DNA from: Craterostigma plantagineum
Lineage: Eukaryota; Streptophyta; Magnoliopsida; Lamiales; Linderniaceae
Direction: 5' to 3'
Assembly (NCBI GenBank): GCA_027422505.1
Contig: JAPQWV010001547.1
Span: forward strand, 18,707 to 82,706
Length of the DNA stretch: 64,000 bases
Below, piece by piece: positions 21,812-32,890 of the stretch (position 1 is the stretch's first letter; each line of letters opens with the position of its first letter). The notes beneath the pieces are model-generated. The model did not search any database and had not been told where the DNA came from. It saw only the letters and a program-made list of their open reading frames with translations. The position numbers were made by a program, and so were the translations under genes.

Positions 21812-23853
21812 TGTAACGACCCTCACTTTTGATGTAAAATGTTAGCAGATTCTCGCAACGAAAACTGCGGAAGACCCACTTAATAAAAAAATTCCTCGTG
21901 AAATATAATATACTACAGCGGAATCTTACATGCGCACACGGTTGATACACGTCATATTTTACATTCACACTCAATTCGAGTGTATTGACACACAAAACAC
22001 ACTAAAACCGCTCCACAGGTCACATCACGCACCGCCTTGCCCTCAAAAGACCATGGAGCACCGCCACTGCCTCGTTAGTTTTGACAGGTTTCCACATCAT
22101 GCTCGTCAATACCTACAACACGTAGACTGAGCTCCTTGCCCAGTAGATGAAATAATGCATGATGTAATCGTGCACTCAATCATAAACCCGGTATCTCACA
22201 TGTAATGCACGCTCTTTCTTTTCTCATGCTAATCTCCCATTTCACAAATTAGGGCCCTAGGTTAGACTTGACACCTCGCATGCCAGTCACAATAACGGTA
22301 GCCTACTCTGGAAGTTCACGCCAGGTTGCTTCTTCCGTATAATATATAAAACGGTCGCACCTCGGGAAGCTCTCGCCCGGGTAGACAAAGCGTTCGCATC
22401 TGTCGAGCTGACAGAACGCTCACACCTATCAGCCGTCAGGTGCCATATTGAGTACTAGCCTCGACTCTTCAACGAGTCACCAATCACAGAACCATCATCT
22501 ACTCTACTAATAAGCGTTACCGTCTCCAATACGGTACACACGATATCAGTTCATCACCGACCCACACGGTCTGAACTTCCCTCGTACTAGTCTGAAGTGA
22601 ACATGACAAATAAATGCATGATATATGTAGTTTATTTAAATCGCATAAAAATATTCACATATTTCATGTAAAACACGAAAGCATGAAAACACATAAAAGA
22701 ACATATTGTTTACGTATCGTAGGTGAATATTTCACCTACCTGTAGTCCTGATTTTCGTCAGCGATAAATCATTAATACCTTGAACCTCTGAGAACACAAA
22801 ATGATAGTTACATCAGTACAAAACTCACTCTCGGACGACTATAATAAATGACTTTAATTTTCGAAAATATTTACACCCAACGAAAACCTCGCACGACCAA
22901 AACGCTCAAACGCCTAAATACCGAAACTTTATACTGTATATACTAACCACTTGAATCACAAAAACCCTCATATGATCAAACTAAATTAAACTTATGTTAA
23001 CCCAAACCCAAAAAAAAACTCCTTAGTGCCAAAAATTTTAAGATTACTTCTGAAAGGTTGAAAAGACTTAAATACTTAATATAATCTTAAACCCCAAAAT
23101 ACACAACATGGAAAACTCCCTTGTGCCAAAAATAATTTCTTAAGAGGTTTAGAACCCTAGTTTATCGAAAACTTCCAAACTTAAACATTTACCTACAAAT
23201 CAATCAAATCCACAAAACTATGCCACATCCTAACCTTCAAATAATTCAACAGTTATTCTATATCGAAACCTTCATATTAGAAATATTATTATATAGCCCC
23301 ACAAAGAATGCTATGATGTCACTTTCTATGCACTAACCACTACAAAAACATTCCCATATTTAATAACTAGACTTATACCATAATAGTTATTTCAAGAGTA
23401 AGTTTTTACCATCTAATCCAACAATCACGTAAGGTTCACAAGAGTAATTCTAATTATATATAAGTCACATAACTTATTTAGGTACAAATATATAAACACA
23501 GACTATTCCTCAAATAGCACATGTGACTTATCGAACACTTTAGAATACCTTACGTCTTAAACCACCGAAAACCTTTCTATACTTAAGATAAATCGATACC
23601 TAAATAGAAGTACACTACCCAACTTTATATATTTCAACTATTTATGAAATACCTGAAAACTACTCTCAATAATTCCAACATACACACGAAAACATCACAT
23701 AAGTTCGCCTCATTAAAACGTATTGACCTCACGTAATCTCGATCGAAAATAGGTTATGAATACTCTAATAATTATGTACCCATAAACCACATAAATCTCA
23801 TATATCATGTAAAACATATCAAATACACATGAGCACAAACATTTTTACGTGTT
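21812..23853 (-). mobile_element. LTR-C (unit 2)
   Basis: Copy of 1230-3271, essentially identical by eye, including the hairpin motif near 22719. About 2 kb of noncoding, AT-rich sequence; nothing else is seen in it. Confidence 0.6.
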
Positions 23854-24032
23854 GTAGATGATCAACGAGCACATAAGCATATCTCCTACCACCAATGCTA
23901 TGTACTTCCATCGGACCCATCAAATCCATGTGAATAAGCTGAAAACAATGAGCAGTTTCAAAACGTTGGGCAGCATGTTGGTCAACATTATGGCTAGCAT
24001 GCACTTGCTTACCTTCAAACATGACTCACACA
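23854..24032 (-). pseudogene. Ty1/copia integrase fragment (unit 2)
   Basis: Copy of 3272-3450 with the same LIHMDLMGPMEV and GGRRYAYVLVDH peptides, followed on the right by the LINE target duplication (24033-24047). Confidence 0.75.
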
Positions 24033-24047
24033 CAACCTTACCAAACT

Positions 24048-26493
24048 TTTTTTTTTTTGGGGGAAATGGTCACTAAAATAAAAGGAAAGCAGTACATGTG
24101 GTTCGCTCAAGGAGCACATACCAACTGGTAACAAGCTACCAGCTCACAAGGACACAACCAAATCCACAGAAACAGCCCTCAAACAACAAGCCAAAGGAAA
24201 GGCGGCAAAGACAGCCAAACACATGCAGAAATCCAAATCTGACCAAGTAAAACCGCAACAAGCGGCGAGCGAGGTCAGGGGTCTCCAGTGTCGTGGCTAG
24301 CTATAGGATCTTGGGTGCTCTTGTTCGTCGCCTCATGGGCAGCCTCGAGGTCAGCAAGAGCCTCAAACATGTTACGATCCGGATGGTGGTACGACGTCCC
24401 AACGCCTTTGGTGGTGGGGGCATCCGCCGAGCTAGGATGAGTTGGCCGAGTCCTGCGATCGAAGGAATGTTTGGGCCGGCGTTGCTTGCCTTCCCCATCG
24501 AGGCCAGCCATGGTGGCCTCCTTATGAACGACGCCTTTACCCTTGGATTCCATACGACTCCATGCACGCACTTGTGTTGCCACCGTAGTCGGACGTGGCA
24601 GCGGTTTTGTTAGGCTGCATGGGCGCGGCGACCGTGAGGGCCCTAGCCGAGCTGTTAGGACGCGGGTGGATCTTGGCCGAGCTTTTAGGCGGCTGTTGCG
24701 GCCGGTTTTTGGGGCAAGTCGTGATACTATGGGCCCAGGAGTCACATGACGAGAATTTTTTTGGTCGCCACTCATATTCAACATTAATGGGTACGACCCC
24801 CGAGGAGCTACCATCCTGAGTTGGAATGTGGATATTGAATCGCTCGACTAAAGGTTCCGTCAGTGTTATTTCAATACAGACCCTAGCATACTCAAGACGT
24901 TCCGCGCGAGCCGTCACTGCATCCGCAAACAAGGGCTTCCGAGCACACTAGCAACGATTCCTAAGCCGGCTTGTGTCCAGTATTCCGTTGGGATGTTTCG
25001 GAGTCTAACCCAAAGCGGAATAGTCGGATGCTGTTTCTTTTCAAAAGAAAAACCCATATGCCAAGCCTCAAGGAAGATCGGCTGCCCCTGCAAGAGCCAA
25101 GGTCCACCTTCCAAGGCCGCAGCTGGCGCGCCTCCGAGGTAAAACGGAACTTGAAAAATCCATTGATCGTCGATCTTACTTCGACAAGGTTCTCCAAATA
25201 GATCGGACGAAGCGTTCAACATGTGGGAAATACGGGCGCTTCCCAATAAAATACCCGACGAGCGTATGATCCCACCGTGCGGCACCTTGCTGAGCAACTT
25301 CCCACGAAGGCCGGGCAGCGGCGACTCCATCAATGACACTAGGCATCATGTAAGTTAGAGGGATGCGTGGTGAGCTAGCCCTTCCTCGGTTGTTGTTGAC
25401 GCCAGACAATATCAGAGAATGAATGTCCCGAACTAAGAATTCCCGGTGGTGGAACCTCCTCAGGAAGCCTAGTGCGCGAATCTGTATTGCCGGCGCATGA
25501 GGGAAAGGTAGCTATTATGGGAGAATCCTTGGAAGAATCGTTAGGCCCATGAATAGTGGATATAACCTCATCCTCGTCATGTGTAGGCCCATTAAGGGTG
25601 GTAGTGGCTTTCTCCACATGTCCAGGCCCAAAAGGGGTATCCGGCCCAACAGTGTTGGGGTAAGTATCCAACACAAATTCAGGGCCCTTTAGAGGATAAT
25701 TCTCCACCTCAAGCGCAGGCCCATCAGGAATATTAGCATCAGAATTAGGGTTAGCTTCCACCTCTAGTCTAGGCCCAATATTAGCAATAGGCCCAATAGG
25801 GTTAGGTTCTGTCGTCAGAACCCTAATTCCATCTTCACCATCTTGATCTTCCAATTGCAGGTTACGACTGGTGGCGGTGGTGTGCCCCTCCGCATTGGTC
25901 TGTGCACGGCCTGAGTAGCATCACGGAGGGGGGCTGTGTGGGAGGTGATACGTCGGCGTCGTTGCGGAATCCACAGTGGTCGAGGCGGGTTAATCCTTGG
26001 TGATGGCAGAGGGGTCGAGAAAAGCTCATGGGTGAGCGCAGTTCCCTTTGTGGGGGGGGGGGGGGGGGGTTCGGCCAATTTGGCGAACCCGCCGGCGAGG
26101 TTAGGGAATCGAAACGCCTGCTAGTGACGCGGCTAAACAGTCCCTCAAACGAAGGAACATCGAAGAGGCTGTCAAACGCGGGGATGGACTGCCGAAGCAA
26201 GCCATAATCCGGCACCAAGCTGGCAGGGTCCACGTTCGGCATGTCAGAGGTAGCCATAGAAGATGAAGAGGTGAGAAGTCGAAGGGTCACTAAGAGACGG
26301 GGATAGAAGAGACGGGGCTAAGACCCTCCCATCGCCGTTTGAGCCCGGCGATGGAGGGTGGGGGTGCGGCTGGTGTCGAAGTGGCGAGACGGATGGTGGT
26401 CGCCGGCAGTGAGGGGAGATGGTGATGGAGGGTGACGGATTTTTTAGGTTTTTCGTTAGGGTTTGACAAGAGAGAAACTAGAGAGAGAAATCT
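24048..26493 (-). mobile_element. ORF1-only LINE (unit 2)
   Basis: Copy of the 3466-5909 insertion with the same target duplication at 24033-24047 and 26494-26508. Its T-run is slightly longer, and one A is missing after TAAAATAAAA near 24080. Confidence 0.85.
24275..26257 (-). pseudogene. LINE ORF1 with DUF4283 (unit 2), extra frameshifts
   Basis: Start ATG at 26257. Compared with unit 1 it has 18 G in the homopolymer (near 26052), a lost C near 24940 (CTTCCGAGC against CTTCCCGAGC) that breaks the frame after VASVLG, and an extra T near 24605 that breaks it again before the C-terminal region. The DUF4283 peptides and the Cys-to-Phe knuckle are otherwise the same. The extra indels are all in or next to homopolymers. 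Confidence 0.8.
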
Positions 26494-26508
26494 CAACCTT
26501 ACCAAACT

Positions 26509-27624
26509 CCTTAAGCTTTGGAATGCCTCTAATTGCGTCGTGTTTGATAAGTTGCTCCAGCGTACGGTAGTTGACATGGCCCAGTTGGTAATGCCAAAGG
26601 ATGACATCATCATCGGCCTTAGAGAGTTGGCACACGTCTTCACACCGGATTTTTCACCGACTAGATAGCAGTTGTTACTCGATACCTGCCATAACTCGCA
26701 CGCAATTACTGTTAAATACTTCACAACATTCTTTATTAAATCGTACCTTGAGATCGTCATCGCAAAGCCCGTCTACATGAAGGACATTGCTTAGCTTGGG
26801 AAAGTTGGGCACATTCAATCTGCCTTGGCCGAGAATCTGTCCTTTTGCATCTCCTCCAAATGTCACAGATCCACTCTTTAAGGGCATGTACTCACTAAGA
26901 TGAGCCAGCTGAACTTTCTCCCGACTACTTTTCAACACTGATTTCTCAATATTGAGCGGGATGTTGGAGGACATTTCAGCCGACATCGATTTCTTCGCAG
27001 AAAACTCCCCCTTCAATTTCCAGCAATATGGCTTACTATGACCAAGCTGCTTACAATGGTTACAGTTTAACTGTCTATTCTTAGACCTACTGGCATCATG
27101 CTTACGACTCTTCTTAACGACTAAATTCTCAATACGTTCCTTCGTAACATGCTCGGTTTTTTCCTTAGCAAAACTATCTTAGGTCTATCATGAATAAATG
27201 AATCAGAAGAATTTGAGGGCTGAGAGTTAAATCCTAAACCTTGCTTATCGAAAACACCTAAAGATAATACCTCATCAAGGGTATTTTTACCCTTGCTCAT
27301 CTGCGTGAACGTTTCGTCGGCCTCGTTGACTCGCTTTTGAAGTTTGTCAATCTCCTTGTCCTTCTCGTCAGCACGACCTCCAATTTGTTCATCCCTTCAA
27401 GTAGGCTTTCAATCATCTTTTCGCTATTCTCATTGTCCTCGAACATCGTTTTCACGATGGTTCTTAGTTCCGAATTTTTCGCCTTTTCCTTCTCATATTG
27501 CGCGGACAACATCTTGACGGCTTCATTAATCTGAACTTCCGCACAAATGTCAGTTTCTAACTCTGCATCATCAGAACTTAAATACCCATCAAACCAGTTT
27601 GAGTCATAACTCCCTTGCATTGCT
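26509..27624 (-). pseudogene. Ty1/copia gag-protease-pre-integrase remnant (unit 2)
   Basis: Copy of 5925-7040 with the same CCHC knuckle, VTFGGDAKGQILGQ and WHYQLGHVNYRTL peptides. Confidence 0.75.
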
Positions 27625-28378
27625 TGGGGGGTTGCAAGATGAGGATGCTCTTTTGACGACTATACTTACTATGGGCCCTAAAGCGAGTGCAACCCTTTTG
27701 GGGGTTAATCCATGATCCCTATCGGTTCATGGAACGTGCATGGTCTTAATAGGCAAGACCACAGGAGGGCGGTGAGGGAGTGGATTAGTCGTGGTGGTTT
27801 GAGACTTGTTGGTCTTCTTGAGACTCAAGTGGCCGAGTCTAACGCAGCACGCATTTCTGATGGACTTAGGCTGCGTTGGAGTTGATTTTTTGACTATATG
27901 GTGGCCCTGGGACTCGTATTTGGGTGGGCTTGGACCCTTCGTGGCTTCGCGTGACAGTTGGAGCCAAATCTAGCCAAGCTGTACACTGCCATGTGGAACA
28001 AATTGACACGAGGGAAACAAATGTTTCTCTCTTTCGTATATGGGAATTCTAAACGGGTACCCCTTCGGGACGAGCTGATCCAGTTCTCTGCATTACGTAT
28101 GGACGATGCATGGCTGGTGTCAGGGGATTTCAACACCATTCTACATGCGGGCGAGGGAAGTTGGGGTGCTCCTCAACCGCGGGATATGTCAGATTTTCGG
28201 ACCTGTCTACTAAGAGCTGATTTATTATCTCTTCCTTCAACAGGACATGAGTTCACTTGGTATAATCAGCAGCGGGCACTTGCGGATATCTGGCGTAGAT
28301 TGGATCGCATGCTTGGCAATCCCCAGCGGTTTGCTAGGTATCCGGATGCATGTTTTCGTTGCGAGCTCCCTGCCACTT
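27625..28378 (+). pseudogene. LINE ORF2 endonuclease, 5' part (unit 2)
   Basis: Copy of 7041-7794. The reading resumes after E2 at 38945. The endonuclease motifs SWNVHGLN, LLETQV and GDFNTIL are on this side; SDHSPL is on the far side of E2. Confidence 0.8.
28374..28378. repeat. E2 target-site duplication, left (CACTT)
   Basis: CACTT precedes the LTR TG at 28379 and recurs right after the right LTR's CA, at 38940-38944. Removing E2 and one copy joins the LINE endonuclease in frame across TSDHSPL. Confidence 0.95.
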
Positions 28379-31325
28379 TGTCACGACCCGTCGTCCCGCC
28401 CTCGTATTCCGTTCTAATCCTAAGTATCTAATGCTTTGTTATCGCGCAAAAGCGTAAAAATGCGAATAAAAATTTTTCCTTTTAAAAACTACGTGCGGAA
28501 GTCTTATACACATGTCAAAAGAATGTTCGCAAATCGTTCTACAATTCATCGTAGTCATGTCTATACAGAAGACAAGTGTGGGTGTGTGTGCAGCCAAAAG
28601 CTTCGATGCGCCCGGCCTTCACAGGTCGTCATCCATACACACACTCCCACCTCAAAAGCAGCCGGATAGCTTCAAAGATCGGCCTCGCATAAAAGTCGGA
28701 TCACGTACCGTGATCGTCGGTACCTACAACACGTAACATAAACAATGAGCCACCGAGGCTCAGTAAGCAGAAATTATGCATGTATGCACGTGTCCTAACG
28801 AACGACAATCCACGCCGTCGTTTTCTAACGTCATACTCTTTTTCTCATACTCTTACTTCATACGGGCCCTCGGCTTTCAGTCCCACTATGCGCCATCCTT
28901 AGAGATCTCAGTGTGGAGGTTCACACACTAGAAGGTCACCTGAAGGAATCTTCCCTTACTCAGTGTGGCCTCCACGCGAGCGCTTCTCACTGGTAGTCAA
29001 CACCGAAGCCACTAACCACGGAGGTCACCCGAAGGAATCTTCCCTCCGAGTAGTGCTTTACACGCTAGAAGGTCACCCGAACGAATCTTCCCTTACTCAG
29101 CGTGTGCCCCGGGCCGCATCCTCCAGGTTGCATCTCCCGCATACGGGGTATTTCCCCCAGCCTCTTATACAGGCCTTTTAGCTTCATTCGCCTTACTGGC
29201 TGCACAGCGGAAGCCGTGACTCTTCATTCGAGTCGACACAGACGCCACTATCGGCGAGTATACATCGCACACAGGCGATCTTACGCACGCTCATACCTCG
29301 CGTCTTATACACTACGCATGCGTGCAAATGCTCATGCTATGCTCATGTACATAATTTAATCGTATCATACGTACACATTTCATACAAAATTCACGAGCAC
29401 GTAATTCACATAATTGAACGCAGGCAAGTTACGTGTCGTAGTTGAATTTCTACTTACCTGTAGTCCAAGCTCAATTAGCGTATTGCCTCGTGAATCTCCT
29501 AATGTTCGACCTTTTTAAATAAAAAGGGTTAATTTGTTAGTATCCAGCTTTCTTAGCTAATTCATCGAAATAATTTAATTCTGTCTTATTACTTATTTGG
29601 ACTTGTATAAATTTTCTAGACTCCAATTTAATTTATTTGCGTCTTACATTCCTAAGTCCTTACATTTCAAGAGCTAAAGTATGTTAGATTTCGATGACTC
29701 CAATTCATATAGCTAGGCGAAAGTGATTAGGACTTGGTATCAATCGATCTTTAATTGGTTCAATTCCAATCAAGTTTCGATCCCTACGAGATTTCTCACT
29801 TATCATCTAAATTCCTTACTCTATAAGCTCGGCGAAAGTCGCTTGATTCTACTAGGTTTCGCCCGATTAATTTCATCCAATTGAATTCCTAAATTGTATG
29901 AGTTTCGCCCGAAACTCGTATTTTAACCTCTTTCGATCGGAAGTCCTACTTACCACTTACTTTCGATCGAAACTCGTTTAGATTGAATCCTTTATTTCAA
30001 ATTGATAATCATAATATAATCGCTTCGCTCGAACAATGCGAGTTTCGCCGAGATTTCGTTTGGTCGAAACTCACTTGCTCTAAATTCTGATTTTGATTTG
30101 AAATCATCACTTGTTAGTTTCGCCCGAAACCATGTGGGTTTCGCCGAGTTTTTCCTTCGATCGAGAGTTCCCCTTTTGATCGATTTACGAGTTTCGTTCG
30201 TCGATTGCATGTGCATGGGCGAGTTTCGCCGCGTTTCTTCGTTGGCATGGCGTCACTACTTTCGCCCGAAACTATGCATGGTGAAAGGGTTAATTTGATC
30301 CGATTGCATGGGCTTGGGCTTGAGTTTCGCCGAGATCTATATCGGTCGAGACTCCCCTTTCATTACTTAATTTCGATCGATTTATAGATTGGACATGAGT
30401 TTCGATCGATACTCATGTGTTAAAATGAGTTTCAGTCGGAACTCATATCTTATTGAGTTTACTATTCAGAACTAATTTGAATCAAATTGAATTCATGTTT
30501 CTCACGTCGCTCGAAACATAAAAATCAATTTCCTAATTTCGATCGAAACTCAACTGTTCATTTGGTCGAAACTGCTTTCTTTCCAAATTTTCCAGTCGAC
30601 AGTTCTGCATTTCATCCCTTCTTGTTACCCAAATCGTGTGATTCCCTCTTACAGCAGAATATCTAAGTTCTAAGTTGTATATAAACCATCCTAGAACTGA
30701 TTTTACTTAAATCGGGACTTTAACGCTAATTTATATCTCGCATTTAAGGTTTCGATGTTCTTCTTCAACTACTTTGCTTTTAATACCATTAATACCTTCA
30801 ACTACACCTAAGATACGAAATTAAAAGCTTGAGGAGGGTATTCACTTACAAATCTCGAAATCCTTAGCTAGTTGAGGTGCTCTTTGTTCGATTTCTGTCT
30901 CGGCTCCTTTCTCCTTCTTGCTTTTCGCACTTTTTCTTAAGTTGTTTTGTGAGGTTTAATTATTAGTAGATATTTGTCTTGGCTTTTGAGGGTTAGGACA
31001 TGGGCTTTTCCAAATTTTAGGGAAATTGGTCCCTCCATGTGGGCCTTTCCACAATTGGACCTAAATATTGATTTCTAGTCCAATATTAATTAAATCCTAG
31101 TCCAATCTATCATTTGCCATTTCCGAAAATTTGCCCTTCCAATTTAGGGTTCATAATGGTCCCAAAGTCCTTCGAACTTAATTGCACATAATTCGCGTAG
31201 CATTCACGAGCATAAAATTCATAACATCGCATACACATATATCATATACGAAATTAACGTAAAATCACATAAGTCATACACGAAATTTATTGGCCGACCT
31301 AATTTGTGGGGACCGGGGTCCTACA
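28379..31325 (-). mobile_element. E2 3' LTR (copy 1)
   Basis: 2947 bp; minus strand TGTAGGACCCCGG...CGGGTCGTGACA. A minus-strand TTTATATACA at about 30675-30686 could be a TATA element, but the position alone does not prove it. Contains the palindrome-rich block (29755-30575), the GTAGTTGA...TACTTAC motif near 29440 and three GAAGGAATCTTCCCT-type repeats at 28910-29100. Noncoding throughout. Confidence 0.92.
29755..30575. repeat. Array of TTTCG-centred palindromes in E2 LTR
   Basis: More than a dozen variants of (GA)GTTTCG-NN-CGAAAC(TC) occur within 820 bp. Examples are the perfect gagtttcgcccgaaactc at 29900-29917, TTTCGATCGAAACTC near 29953 and 30539, and GAGTTTCGATCGATACTC near 30400. Half-sites GAGTTTCGCC and TTTGGTCGAAAC are interspersed. 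Spacing is irregular and orientation is mixed. Every palindrome contains CpG. The same block is at 37355-38185, 53580-54390 and 61190-61985. Confidence 0.85.
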
Positions 31326-31342
31326 TCCTCCCCTCCTTAAGG
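31326..31342 (-). promoter_or_regulatory. E2 polypurine tract (copy 1)
   Basis: The minus strand reads AAGGAGGGGAGGA immediately before the LTR start TGTAGGACC, the expected PPT position. Confidence 0.8.
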
Positions 31343-31360
31343 AGGATTTCGCTCCCGAAA

Positions 31361-32890
31361 TCAACCCGTGTGAAACAACTCGGGGTAACGAATTCTCATT
31401 TCGTCCTCCCGTCCCCATGTGGCTTCTTCCGTAGATTGGTTCCGCCATAACACTTTCACTAGAGTAATATCTTTATTCCTAAGTCTCTTGGTCTCGTACA
31501 TCAATATCTCTACCGGAACCTCTTCGTAACTCAGATCCGGTTTCAATTGTTTATGTAGGGACTCATTTCCTAGGACATGATTCGGGTCGGCTAGATACTT
31601 TCGTAGGGTTGAGACGTGGAACACGTCATGTACTTGTGATAATGATGCTGGCAGCTCTAGTCGATAGGCTACTTCACCAACCCTTTTTACTATTCGAAAT
31701 GGGCCAATATACCTAGGGCTTAGTTTCCCTTTCTTCCCAAATCTCTTCACGCCCTTCATTGGCGATACCTTAATGAACACCATATCATTTTCTTCGAATT
31801 CCAGTGGTCGACGTCTTCGATCTGCGTAACTTTTCTGTCGACTCTGTGCCGTTCGCATTCTTTCTCGTATCGTAGAAACGGTTTCCGCCATTTCTCGTAA
31901 TATATCGGGACCTAACATCGCCCGTTCTCCGACCTCATCCCAATGTACTGGGGACCTGCACCTACGCCCGTATAGCGCTTCGTACGGGGCCATCCCAATG
32001 GTGACGTGGTAGCTATTGTTGTATGCGAACTCGATCAGTGGGAGGTACCTACTCCAATTCCCTTTGAAATCGAGTACACACGCTTGGAGCATGTCCTCTA
32101 GCGTCTGAATCGTTCGCTCGGATTGACCGTCCGTCTGCGGATGGTAGGCGGTACTAAAAGATAGCTTCGTTCCCATCGCCTTTTGCAAGCTCGTCCAGAA
32201 TTTCGACAGAAATCTGGAGTCGCGATCCGAGACTATCGACGATGGAACGCCGTGTAGTCGTATTATCTCCTGAATGTACAGCTCTGCGTATCGTTCCATG
32301 GAGAACGTCGTACCAATCAGTAGGAAATGGGCAGACTTGGTTAATCGGTCGACGATCACCCAAATCGCGTCATGCCCTTTGGCGTTCTTCGGTAGCCCTA
32401 CTACGAAATCCATGGTAATGTTATCCCATTTCCATTCCGGAATGGGTAACGGTTGCAGAGTTCCTGCCGGCCTTTGATGCTCGGCTTTTATCTGCTGACA
32501 CGTCAGGCATTGACTTACGAAGGTTGCGATGTCCTTTTTCATGCCTGGCCACCAGTAATTTTCCTTTAAGCCTCTGTACATCTTCGTTGCTCCTGGATGT
32601 ACTGAGTATGGAGTGGCATGTGCTTCCATCATTATCGTTCTTCGTAGTTCAGCATCGTCTGGCACGTACAACCGGTCCTTGAAGTACAGCCGTCCGTCTT
32701 CCCGTATTATGAGGTCTCTTGTCGGTTGTTCTGGCGGCACTTCTTTGATCTTCGTGTAAAGCTCATCTCCTTCCTGCGCCGTCTTAATTTGTTCTAGCAG
32801 CGTGGGTTGCAGAGTTAAAGCTGCTAGTAGCGTCTCAACTTTACCTAGTTGTACAACTTCTACTTCCAGCAGTTGCAGTTCAGCACTCAC
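31361..32890 (-). CDS. E2 integrase with chromodomain-like tail, open frame of 509 codons (copy 1)
   Basis: This is the C-terminal part of Pol. The apparent ATG (MSAELQ) is internal; in an intact element it would be released from the polyprotein. HHCC zinc site: H91, H98, C128, C131. Catalytic triad: D161 ([10 protein letters not shown]), D222 (SDRDSRF) and E258 (GQSERTIQ), with 35 residues between the last two (DD35E). Then the GPF region (IGPFRIVKRVGEVAYRLEL), VFHVSTLRKY and a chromo-like end (VKVLWRNQSTEEATWG) to YPELFHTG and a stop. Integrase inserts the cDNA; the tail would direct it to particular chromatin. The frame has no breaks, unlike the rest of E2 pol. Whether it is expressed is unknown. 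Confidence 0.9.
   Translation of the reverse strand: MSAELQLLEVEVVQLGKVETLLAALTLQPTLLEQIKTAQEGDELYTKIKEVPPEQPTRDLIIREDGRLYFKDRLYVPDDAELRRTIMMEAHATPYSVHPGATKMYRGLKENYWWPGMKKDIATFVSQCLTCQQIKAEHQRPAGTLQPLPIPEWKWDNITMDFVVGLPKNAKGHDAIWVIVDRLTKSAHFLLIGTTFSMERYAELYIQEIIRLHGVPSSIVSDRDSRFLSKFWTSLQKAMGTKLSFSTAYHPQTDGQSERTIQTLEDMLQACVLDFKGNWSRYLPLIEFAYNNSYHVTIGMAPYEALYGRRCRSPVHWDEVGERAMLGPDILREMAETVSTIRERMRTAQSRQKSYADRRRRPLEFEENDMVFIKVSPMKGVKRFGKKGKLSPRYIGPFRIVKRVGEVAYRLELPASLSQVHDVFHVSTLRKYLADPNHVLGNESLHKQLKPDLSYEEVPVEILMYETKRLRNKDITLVKVLWRNQSTEEATWGREDEMRIRYPELFHTG

Larger units (their letters stand above)
1..29535. repeat. Tandem segmental duplication, unit about 20.58 kb (first copy truncated by window start)
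   Basis: Bases 1-8952 match 20590-29535 almost base for base, with offset drifting from 20589 to 20583 through small indels. The match stops abruptly at 8952/29535, inside the E2 LTR. At 8953 unrelated LTR-like sequence begins, which is what a head-to-tail tandem duplication predicts: the end of one unit joined to the start of the next (8953-29535). The same nested insertions with the same target duplications occur in both copies, so the copies arose by duplication of DNA and not by independent insertions. The start of the first unit lies outside the window. Confidence 0.85.
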
